Part shown: positions 13,282-19,727 of the stretch, one piece after another
Position numbering within the stretch: the stretch's first letter is position 1
Layout of the letters: each line of letters opens with the position of its first letter
NCBI GenBank assembly: GCA_002715725.1
Contig: PAZU01000034.1
Span: 1 to 48,474 of the forward strand
Reading direction: 5' to 3'
Source: Methanobacteriota archaeon
GTDB taxonomy: Archaea; Thermoplasmatota; Poseidoniia; Poseidoniales; Poseidoniaceae
DNA: 48,474 nucleotides
Notes under the pieces: model-generated
What the model was told of the DNA's origin: nothing
Database searches by the model: none
Seen by the model: only the letters and a program-made list of their open reading frames with translations
Program-made: the position numbers and the translations under genes

Positions 13282-13506
13282 TTATTGCTCTTGCTGCAAA
13301 TGCTTACCAACGTAGTAACCATTATCGCGGCAAAACTCAACTAAAGCCAGCTTCTGAGCGCGTTGATCGCCTCTCAAATACTCTGCGCCAGCGCATTGCA
13401 TCTGAGTAGAGGCAGACAAACCAGTCACAAGCTGGGTTATTAGCATGATTGTTCCCCAAGAGAAACAAAAAACACAAATAGGATAGAGAATCGAAGATGA
13501 TTTCAT
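13282..13506 (-). CDS. small membrane or exported protein
   Basis: 74 aa. A hydrophobic N-terminal segment (ILYPICVFCFSWGTIMLITQ, about residues 6-25) followed by LVTGLSASTQ resembles a signal peptide or a single transmembrane anchor. The remainder has two Cys (QCAGAEYL ... VEFCRDNGYY) that could form a disulfide outside the cytoplasm. One-gene cassette whose ATG abuts dyad copy 9. Confidence 0.7.
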   Translation of the reverse strand: MKSSSILYPICVFCFSWGTIMLITQLVTGLSASTQMQCAGAEYLRGDQRAQKLALVEFCRDNGYYVGKHLQQEQ

Positions 13507-13508
13507 AA

Positions 13509-13528
13509 TGCATTGTTGAATTAGTCCA
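13509..13528 (-). promoter_or_regulatory. start-proximal dyad, copy 9
   Basis: On the + strand TGCATT, GTTGAATT, AGTCCA. ATG of 13282-13506 follows after 2 nt. Confidence 0.75.
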
Positions 13529-13530
13529 AT

Positions 13531-13554
13531 AAAAAACCCTACCTTGCGGCAGGG
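13531..13554 (-). terminator. intrinsic terminator between cassettes
   Basis: Minus strand stem CCCT/AGGG with inner GG/CC pairs and a short loop, followed by six T before dyad copy 9. The stem overlaps the last codons of the 13539-13787 gene. Confidence 0.75.
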
Positions 13555-13787
13555 AGTTTCTTGACCTTCTTAGTGGTGTATCTGGGATGACCAGCTAGGA
13601 TCTGGGTCTTCTTCCAGTGCTCTTTGGCTGTTTCAAAGGACATCAACAGCGAGCACTGAGCATACACCTTATTGCGTGGATTCTTAGCCTTAGGCAGGTA
13701 AGTTATCACGCAAGTTTTAAATTCCTTGTTCAAGGTATATACATACTTAGCGGTGCTAGTTGTAATACTCTTAACTTGGATAGACAT
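13539..13787 (-). CDS. hypothetical basic protein
   Basis: 82 aa (MSIQVKSITTSTAKYVYTLN...), rich in Lys and beta-branched residues, with a strongly basic C-terminus (RYTTKKVKKLPAAR). Its stop lies in the following terminator. First gene of the leftward array: ATG abuts dyad copy 10, beyond which there is no gene on this strand. Possibly nucleic-acid binding; unrecognised. Confidence 0.65.
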   Translation of the reverse strand: MSIQVKSITTSTAKYVYTLNKEFKTCVITYLPKAKNPRNKVYAQCSLLMSFETAKEHWKKTQILAGHPRYTTKKVKKLPAAR

Positions 13788-13789
13788 AA

Positions 13790-13809
13790 TGCATTGTTGA
13801 ATTACTGCA
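13790..13809 (-). promoter_or_regulatory. start-proximal dyad, copy 10 (head of the leftward array)
   Basis: On the + strand TGCATT, GTTGAATT, ACTGCA. No gene and no terminator lie upstream, so this copy cannot be a read-through or processing site for an upstream message in the way the others could; it supports a promoter/operator role for the whole motif. Confidence 0.8.
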
Positions 13810-13922
13810 CTAACATCGCACTAACATAAAAACTTGCATTATCTCCAAAAAGTAGCTATATTTGTCAACTAATCTACTTAACAGTAGGCGTGAACGTTAC
13901 ATTGTAAACAAGTAACTCAAAG

Positions 13923-14052
13923 AGCGAGCGATTAGCGAGCGTAATGCGAACACAAAACGAGCATAGCGAGTGCATGGGGAGCTTGGGTAAAATGAGCTTA
14001 ATTGCGTAGCAATTCGAAGCGAATCATTATAAGCAAGCGAGTGAAGCGAGCG
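13923..14052. repeat. iteron-like cluster of AGCGAG[CT]G
   Basis: Five copies at 13923, 13934, 13965, 14036 and 14045, all in the same orientation, with further partial copies (GCGAA, GCGTAG) between. No DnaA box (TTATNCACA) seen. Direct iterons in a gene-free region suggest binding sites for an initiator or regulator. Confidence 0.6.
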
Positions 14053-14189
14053 CAGCGGTTAGCAACTGGGTACGTGTTAGCCTAGTGTCACAGGGTTTGG
14101 CGCCCTCGAGAGAGCGAAGAAGGGGCAGTGCGATAAATGCGCTATGTATGCGGGGATGCGTGGGATAACTGTTGCTAACTCAGGCTCGC
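14046..14189. ncRNA. putative structured RNA / large stem-loop domain
   Basis: GCGAGC (14046-14051) pairs with GCTCGC (14184-14189), and after a short internal loop GTTAGCAAC (14058-14066) pairs perfectly with GTTGCTAAC (14171-14179). These 15 bp enclose about 104 nt containing smaller hairpins (AGGG...CCCT near 14092-14105). Strand and expression cannot be read from sequence; it could equally be a DNA structure at an origin. No match to tRNA, tmRNA, 6S or RNase P signatures that I can recognise. Confidence 0.4.
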
Positions 14190-14297
14190 AAGGGAAACAA
14201 TAGATTATGCAAAAGATAACTATGGATTACACCCTTGAACGCGGTCGCGTAACACGGCGCAACGCAAACTTCCGCAGCTAAAGATTTAAACGTAGTC

Positions 14298-14352
14298 ACA
14301 TAAGTCTTCTGTTGTTAAACAATTAACTAACATAAGTCTTCTGCTGTTTAAC
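14298..14352. repeat. 23-bp direct repeat, 32-bp period
   Basis: ACATAAGTCTTCTG followed by [T/C]-containing TGTT-AAC appears at 14298-14320 and 14330-14352 with two differences. It lies in the gene-free region, on the rightward side of the structured domain. Confidence 0.6.
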
Positions 14353-14623
14353 ATTTGCTGCGTCGCTTCATTACATATGCCCTTCTTTTTTTTGTTTGAG
14401 CGGTGCTTCAACTAGGCGAGGGTGTTTGATGTATATCTCGCTGAGCAATATTTTTCGAGATTTTCCCGCGAGGCCCGCATAAGGGGGCATAAAACGCTTC
14501 ATGAGGAAAAAACGCGACAAAGAGCTCCGACGCCCTTAACCATCGCTTAACATCAGAAAACCAGGGCTAGCACCTTTAGTAACTCGGTAGACTTGTAGTA
14601 CAGATATAACTCGTAGAAATAAG

Positions 14624-16777
14624 ATGCTTGGCGGTATCGGCAACTTTAGGTTTTGGGATGATAAAGACGACAGACGTCGGCCCGAAGGCGAGCAACTCAA
14701 ACGCCTGCAAAAGCTAGTAGAAGAAAGCGCGGCACCATATAGAGGGCAGACTGCAGCAGAAAATTTAGACGAAGTAGAAAGAAGAGGTAGGCAAGGCTTA
14801 ATATTTGGTTCTCCACAGCAGCAACAGCCCGAAAATACTCGTAGAACTATCAATCCAGACACAGGCACTTATGTAATGCCTGAAAAAACTCGTGCAACAC
14901 CTTCTGGAGATTTTGCATTTACTCCAAATAGGGGTGCGGGTGGTCGTATTATTCAACCTAATAAAGAAAACAACACGGCAGGCGGCGTTTTAACACCAAT
15001 CCCTGCTAGAAAATCTGACGAAATTTCTCCATCTGTCCCTCCAAGGGGAAATTTTCCAGACATAGGCGAATATTCTGGTAGAACAGGCAAGCAAATGCCT
15101 TACAAAATGGTCGGCGTTTACAGACCTAATAAAGAACCTGTACCTACTAAAGACTTTTTCTCAGAAACACAAGCAAAATATCCCACTCAGAGAGATCCAA
15201 GAATAGAAAAAGCTCTGAGAGAAGTGCGACAAGAGGCTTTACGACCAAAAGAAGACTTAAAACCACAAGAAGAACTGCTAAAAAGGTATAAAAACTGGGA
15301 TTACGGCCCATCTGCGGCGGAAGGTAGGCAAATAGGACCTGCAGAGACTCGTTCGCAGCAATTAAGTGCAGCAATGCCAGAGTTAAGTGGAGAAGGAGTT
15401 AACTATTTATTAGACAATCAAAGAGTTATACAAGATCCATCAACGCGCCCCGAAGGTGTCTTAGCAAGATTAGGCAGATCCGGAGAGATTGGTCCTGAGT
15501 CAGGAGTGGCGACTTCTTATGACGATCCTGAAGGGAAGTATTTAAGAGCTGATTCCGAAAGATTCAAGGAAGTTCCCACTGTTCAGATGGTTCAAGACTA
15601 TGATCAACTTGCAAAAATAGGAGTAGCCCCTAATGACAAGCTGAAACAGTCACGGACTGCGGTTGGTCCTTATGTTGTACCTGCTTTGATGGCTCCGCCT
15701 GGCGAATTCTACGACCTGCAAACTCAAAAGATCGAACCGCTCGGGTCAACGCCTGAAGAAACGCGCAGACAAAAAATGATGGTTGCCGAGGGTACTGGTG
15801 TCAGGCAGCCTGCTACTTATACTGTCGGTCGAAAAGGAACAAGACGCTTTAACCCAACAGCAGTCAGGTTGGAATTGCTTGATCCAAGTGCAAGACTACC
15901 GATTGATATTGCTGAGAAATATGGTTTGTCTTATTTCGTCCCAGATAGGACTAGTGGCAGACCTCAAAGTCAAGCACAAACATTAGGAGAAGCAATTAAT
16001 GCGATAATTCGTGGAAATTTAGCTCCTGTAGTATCTATTCCAAGCTCAAATTTGGATGTGAGAGCTGGTAAATATGAAAATTCTCCTAATCAATTCTTTT
16101 TAAACGACGAAAGAGTAATTCCTTTAGGACGTGGTCAGTCAGATGGAGAAACAACAGTAAGACTTGGAACTAGTCGCATAACTAATCAAGGATATATCAC
16201 AATTAATAACTTATTAGAAGATATAACTGGTATGCAATTAGTTTCAAACTTCAAATTGCAAGATCCAATATTGGGTGACATGCAAAAACGATTGATGCAA
16301 GTTACAAAGCCAGCTAAGCAATACCAAAAAGGAAAACCAATGGTTACCATTACTGGCAATCCTTTACAAGACTTACTTGATCAGTTACAAGAAGGAAGAG
16401 ATATAGATCGAATGCTTGGAAGTGCAGAAAGAGTGAACTTCTCTCCTTTAGCGACAGATCGTTTTCCTCTAGAACGAGATGCGTTCAGAGATAAGATGGG
16501 ACTCAAAGAACGCATGATTCAAATAAGAAGAGACGCTAGAGCCGCAGGAGCTCCTAATCTGTACACTCCTGAAGCCCAGAACGCCCCTGTAAACCCCAGC
16601 CCGGACGCAAATATAAATAGGAAACCTTCGGTGAGTCAGGCCAACGTCCCAGCAGGAATGAGACCTACAACTAACGAGTATGTTGATCTGCTTGTGCGAG
16701 GAAAAACTGAAGAATTACTGAACAAATATTCAGATATGGACTTTGTTCAAAAACTACGTCGTCTCAGAGGTCGTTAA
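14624..16777 (+). CDS. large putative virion protein
   Basis: 717 aa, the first gene of the rightward block. Polar, Pro/Arg/Gln-rich and probably largely extended in the first 300 residues (for example SPQQQQPENTRRTINPDTG), with a more ordered central part (PATYTVGRKGTRRFNPTAVR, YITINNLLEDITGMQLVSNF) and a basic C-terminus (DFVQKLRRLRGR). No catalytic motif, signal peptide or membrane helix. Size, position and composition suit an internal virion, tail or ejection protein of a cyanophage. The start could lie at a nearby in-frame codon. Confidence 0.7.
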   Translation: MLGGIGNFRFWDDKDDRRRPEGEQLKRLQKLVEESAAPYRGQTAAENLDEVERRGRQGLIFGSPQQQQPENTRRTINPDTGTYVMPEKTRATPSGDFAFTPNRGAGGRIIQPNKENNTAGGVLTPIPARKSDEISPSVPPRGNFPDIGEYSGRTGKQMPYKMVGVYRPNKEPVPTKDFFSETQAKYPTQRDPRIEKALREVRQEALRPKEDLKPQEELLKRYKNWDYGPSAAEGRQIGPAETRSQQLSAAMPELSGEGVNYLLDNQRVIQDPSTRPEGVLARLGRSGEIGPESGVATSYDDPEGKYLRADSERFKEVPTVQMVQDYDQLAKIGVAPNDKLKQSRTAVGPYVVPALMAPPGEFYDLQTQKIEPLGSTPEETRRQKMMVAEGTGVRQPATYTVGRKGTRRFNPTAVRLELLDPSARLPIDIAEKYGLSYFVPDRTSGRPQSQAQTLGEAINAIIRGNLAPVVSIPSSNLDVRAGKYENSPNQFFLNDERVIPLGRGQSDGETTVRLGTSRITNQGYITINNLLEDITGMQLVSNFKLQDPILGDMQKRLMQVTKPAKQYQKGKPMVTITGNPLQDLLDQLQEGRDIDRMLGSAERVNFSPLATDRFPLERDAFRDKMGLKERMIQIRRDARAAGAPNLYTPEAQNAPVNPSPDANINRKPSVSQANVPAGMRPTTNEYVDLLVRGKTEELLNKYSDMDFVQKLRRLRGR

Positions 16778-16998
16778 TGGCAAGAAAAAAACATTTTATT
16801 GAAATTACTCCTGAAAGGATGAGGGAGCATACTGCACAAGGATATGCTGTTTTGGGTGCTATCACTGATAGACGAGGATTTGACCCTGTTGCGGTTGTAA
16901 TTTTATCAACTTTAATTTTCAACACGCATACATGGCTGCTTCATGAGTACGTTTATAAAACAAATAAATTTCAGGCTATAGAATTAAGAGATGAATAA
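16777..16998 (+). CDS. small membrane protein
   Basis: 73 aa; a basic N-terminus (MARKKHFIEITPERMREHTA) precedes one hydrophobic stretch FDPVAVVILSTLIFNTHTWL (about residues 35-54). One predicted transmembrane helix. Its ATG overlaps the previous stop by one base (TAATG). Unrecognised. Confidence 0.65.
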   Translation: MARKKHFIEITPERMREHTAQGYAVLGAITDRRGFDPVAVVILSTLIFNTHTWLLHEYVYKTNKFQAIELRDE

Positions 16999-17068
16999 TA
17001 AAACTGATTGCCCTAAGTGCAAACACGCTAAAGAGTTGGCACAAGCTTACCAAAGGCAGAAAAAATGA
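16991..17068 (+). CDS. candidate CxxC micropeptide
   Basis: 25 codons (MNNKTDCPKCKHAKELAQAY...), ATG 16991, TGA 17066-17068 overlapping the next ATG. It bridges the gap between two genes with overlaps on both sides, and has a CPKC knuckle. Very short, so moderate confidence only. Confidence 0.4.
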   Translation: MNNKTDCPKCKHAKELAQAYQRQKK

Positions 17069-17874
17069 CTTATTCGATAGCTGATTACGAAAATAGGTAC
17101 GCTAATCACATAGCAGAGGCCAATCGTAAAGGTAATTATGACACCGAAAAGATTATTGCCAACGCTATAAGACTGAGTCGCGTTGCTACACGAAAAGATT
17201 TTGAGGATTTCAAAGAGACTTTCAAAGATTATGATCATGGATTAGGTCACTGGAAGAAGTGGGGAGGTGGCAATAAAAGAGCTTCTGGAACCACTGCTAC
17301 AAGGAAAGCGAAAATTGCAGCGATATCTAAAGCAGTTGGTGATAGTGCTGACTCTGTTAATGTGACGCAAGCTCCAGATATTAATAGAAATGATTATGCT
17401 CATTCTTCTTATGACGATGGATTAGGTTTTAGAGTTAATCAATTTTTAGCAGGGATTAACGCAAAGGCTAATGATACGCAAGGGAAAAACATGCCTAGCA
17501 ATCCAAGTATTGGATACAGCAATCACAGCAGAACAAATAGTTATAACACTCATGGAGTAGGAACACGAAGCGATGGATCTAAAGGAACTTATGGAGGTCC
17601 TAGTGTTTCTGCTGGAACTTATGGAGGCATTAGTTCTAACTCCTCCTCCCCTAGATTAAGTAGATTTGCAATGTCATTTTCTGTGCCATCTAACTTGCGA
17701 TCCTTATATACAGGAGCTTTTAACATAGCTGGTGGACCTGATCCTAATAGAGGACTGAACAGAGGTGCTACTTATGGTCGTGACGGAGAAAAAACCAGTA
17801 TTACTACAGATTCTGATTTCGGTATAAGAATGAGAAATCAAGTTTTAGCTGATATGGCTAGATTTAAAGCATGA
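17065..17874 (+). CDS. putative virion protein, Gly/Ser/Asn-rich
   Basis: 269 aa. The N-terminal 75 residues are charged and helical (YENRYANHIAEANRKGNYDT ...), the C-terminal two-thirds is Gly/Ser/Asn/Tyr-rich with repeated GTYGG (SKGTYGGPSVSAGTYGGISS). Such low-complexity glycine-rich sequence is common in phage structural adhesin or linker regions. Overlaps the next gene (ATGA). Confidence 0.65.
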   Translation: MTYSIADYENRYANHIAEANRKGNYDTEKIIANAIRLSRVATRKDFEDFKETFKDYDHGLGHWKKWGGGNKRASGTTATRKAKIAAISKAVGDSADSVNVTQAPDINRNDYAHSSYDDGLGFRVNQFLAGINAKANDTQGKNMPSNPSIGYSNHSRTNSYNTHGVGTRSDGSKGTYGGPSVSAGTYGGISSNSSSPRLSRFAMSFSVPSNLRSLYTGAFNIAGGPDPNRGLNRGATYGRDGEKTSITTDSDFGIRMRNQVLADMARFKA

Positions 17875-18101
17875 GCAGGAAAGCTGGAGACGAGCTTAAA
17901 AAAGCTTTTAAAAAAATGGATAAGCCGATGAGTAAAGGCGGCACAGGAGGAACCTTTACTGCTGCTGCAACTAAGGCTGGCTATGAAGATACTCCTGAAG
18001 CTCGCTTGGAATTTGCTAATAAAATTTTAAAAAATAAAGATGAATATTCCGACAAAATGGTGAGAAAGGCTAATTTTTATAAGAACGTTATTTCTAAGTA
18101 A
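17871..18101 (+). CDS. small basic protein
   Basis: 76 aa, Lys-rich (SRKAGDELKKAFKKMDKPMS...), with a GGTGGTFT turn and helical C-terminus. ATGA-coupled to the upstream gene. Unrecognised; perhaps a small virion or DNA-binding protein. Confidence 0.6.
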   Translation: MSRKAGDELKKAFKKMDKPMSKGGTGGTFTAAATKAGYEDTPEARLEFANKILKNKDEYSDKMVRKANFYKNVISK

Positions 18102-18127
18102 ACTAAAATTAACAATTCTTTGTAGAC

Positions 18128-18874
18128 ATGCCTAATAGGTTCTTAGAAGTAGAGTATGATCCTGCTCAATTTAAGTTATATGCAGCACGCAAGATAGAAG
18201 GTGTTACCAAAGTATTACCTACTCCTGAATTTAAGACAATCAGCGATGCTGCTTATAGCATTACTACTGATGATGAAGAAAGCTATTTAATTGCTGATAC
18301 TGTTGACACTACATTTACTTTGTCGTCAGGATCGTTTAGGAAGGGAAGTCAAATAACTCTTGTATCAGGTGCTTCGAATCAAATTACTTTAGTTGCTAGT
18401 GGTGTAAACCTTTTTTCCTCTTCATCTAATACATCAACGACTGGTACCTACAGAAATACATTTGCTTATTCAAAAGTTAATTTATTCAATATATCAACTG
18501 ATAAGTGGGTAGTAGTAGGAGATATCACTGCTGATGCTTTGGAATCTTACGTTGTCACTCACGACAGTGGTGATTATATATTTAACGGTAGTGGACTGAC
18601 TGACCAAGCTAACCCTAATTTGACGTTATCTGCTGGACAGCTTTTGATTATCGAAAACCAATCGGGATCTTCTCATCCTTTTGTCATCAAGAAAGGCAAT
18701 GTCAGTGGTGCAACAACAGGAGCAGGTTTAACTAATCCCGGTTGGGCACGCATAGATAACAACAACACAGCAGTTGCAGCCGACAAGTTGATGGTTTCTT
18801 TCAAGGAAACTGGTGATTACTATTACATCTGTCAAAACCACTCTTCAATGAAAGGATCTATCACTGTTCAGTAG
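18128..18874 (+). CDS. putative virion protein with C-terminal cupredoxin-like domain
   Basis: 248 aa. The N-terminal 140 residues are Ser/Thr-rich beta sequence (TTFTLSSGSFRKGSQITL ...), typical of tail-fibre or decoration-protein folds. From about residue 150 the chain resembles a plastocyanin/cupredoxin domain: ...GSSHPFVIKKG and the C-terminal YYYICQNHSSMKGSITV. The type-1 copper ligand set His (SHPF), Cys, His and Met (C-x2-H-x2-M) is present with near-canonical order. Cupredoxins bind Cu and transfer electrons; in a virion context the domain may act in adhesion or stability instead. Ends in a noncoding 35-nt gap. Confidence 0.75.
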   Translation: MPNRFLEVEYDPAQFKLYAARKIEGVTKVLPTPEFKTISDAAYSITTDDEESYLIADTVDTTFTLSSGSFRKGSQITLVSGASNQITLVASGVNLFSSSSNTSTTGTYRNTFAYSKVNLFNISTDKWVVVGDITADALESYVVTHDSGDYIFNGSGLTDQANPNLTLSAGQLLIIENQSGSSHPFVIKKGNVSGATTGAGLTNPGWARIDNNNTAVAADKLMVSFKETGDYYYICQNHSSMKGSITVQ

Positions 18875-18909
18875 CAGTTATTATATGTAATAAAGAGTAT
18901 CTTCTTAGC

Positions 18910-19173
18910 GTGGCGCATAATCTGACCGATCATTTAGGTACGACTAACAAGGCTATTGACCGTGCTATCTCCCAAAAAAAGGCTCGGGACGAGACGGCAG
19001 TTAAAGGTGCTTATGAAGAAGGTGCATTTCAACAGTTCGCAGAAGCTAATAAAAGAGAATTTGATAATTTAGCCAACAACCCTGCTTCCGATCCTGCCGC
19101 TAAAGAATTCTTGGCGAGGTGGATGGAACAATATCAGCGAGGTCAGTACGGACCTATGGGGCCATACGCATGA
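18910..19173 (+). CDS. hypothetical helical protein
   Basis: 87 aa from GTG (AHNLTDHLGTTNKAIDRAIS...). Helical and charged, ending RYWMEQ-like aromatic/Gly sequence (QRGQYGPMGPYA). Its stop overlaps the next ATG (ATGA). Putative minor virion component by position only. Confidence 0.6.
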   Translation: MAHNLTDHLGTTNKAIDRAISQKKARDETAVKGAYEEGAFQQFAEANKREFDNLANNPASDPAAKEFLARWMEQYQRGQYGPMGPYA

Positions 19174-19727
19174 GTATTCCATTAGCAGGGGCGAAAATGC
19201 TGCCCTTCATTAAAAGAGGGGCTGGCATGTTGGCTAGAAATGCTGGCAAGCTTGGAAAAGAATTAATTCCAAAAGGTACTCCAATGGAGAGAGCCTTAAT
19301 GACTGCTGTTTGGTGGGGGCCTGATGTATTAGTTTTCCCTGCATTAATGGCTGCTACGGCTCCAGAAGGAACAAGTGCAATCGATAGATTAGGTATTGCT
19401 GGAGAAGAGGCGACTATTGGCACCCTTGCTTCTTTAGTTGGTCAGTCTGCAGGTATAGGAATTGGTAAAAAATTACTTAAATTACCTTCGGGTGGACAAG
19501 CACTTGGCTTGCTCCAAACTGCAGGTGACTTTACTGTTGGTGCTCCTGCCAGAATGCTTGCTCCAAGGCCATTGACTAACAAGGCTTATGAAACAGCACA
19601 GCTAGAAGGGCAAGAACTCCTAAGAGCACAAATTAGACAAGAAGAAAGAGAACGCAGCGATGCGTTAATTAAGCTTGTTTTAGAAGGTGCAGGATTATCT
19701 ACTAACCTGATGGATAATTATGGCTGA
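19170..19727 (+). CDS. putative membrane-active virion protein
   Basis: 185 aa from ATG 19170 (MSIPLAGAKMLPFIKRGAGM); the longer upstream frame overlaps a real gene. Two hydrophobic Gly/Ala-rich segments are visible: ALMTAVWWGPDVLVFPALMA and TIGTLASLVGQSAGIGIG. The C-terminus is a charged helix (LRAQIRQEERERSDALIKLV). This resembles internal ejection proteins that enter membranes. Confidence 0.65.
   Translation: MSIPLAGAKMLPFIKRGAGMLARNAGKLGKELIPKGTPMERALMTAVWWGPDVLVFPALMAATAPEGTSAIDRLGIAGEEATIGTLASLVGQSAGIGIGKKLLKLPSGGQALGLLQTAGDFTVGAPARMLAPRPLTNKAYETAQLEGQELLRAQIRQEERERSDALIKLVLEGAGLSTNLMDNYG

Larger units (their letters stand above)
13810..14623. other. 814-bp gene-free structured region; candidate origin and/or noncoding RNA
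   Basis: No plausible ORF on either strand across this gap, which separates the leftward and rightward halves. It holds five AGCGAG[CT]G octamers (13923-14052), small hairpins such as AATTGC-GTA-GCAATT near 14000 and ATTCG-AAG-CGAAT near 14012, a long-range stem (14046-14189), ACGC-GGTC-GCGT near 14239-14250, a 23-bp direct repeat (14298-14352), a T-run (14386-14393) and ATCTCG...CGAGAT near 14436-14462. A divergent-strand junction with iterons and structure is typical of a replication origin; a structured RNA is the alternative. Confidence 0.6.

Noticed and set aside
13923-14052. AGCGAG[CT]G repeats as a CRISPR array
   Set aside because: Units are 8 bp with irregular spacing of 1 to 63 nt; not repeat-spacer architecture.
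14536-14868. 110-aa minus-strand ORF (Ser/Cys/Leu-rich) at the start of the 717-aa gene
   Set aside because: Composition is that expected from the complement of Arg/Glu-rich codons; shadow.
18128-18874. Genuine plastocyanin (petE) of the photosynthetic chain
   Set aside because: No signal peptide, the domain is fused to a long Ser/Thr-rich beta region and the gene lies within the virion block.
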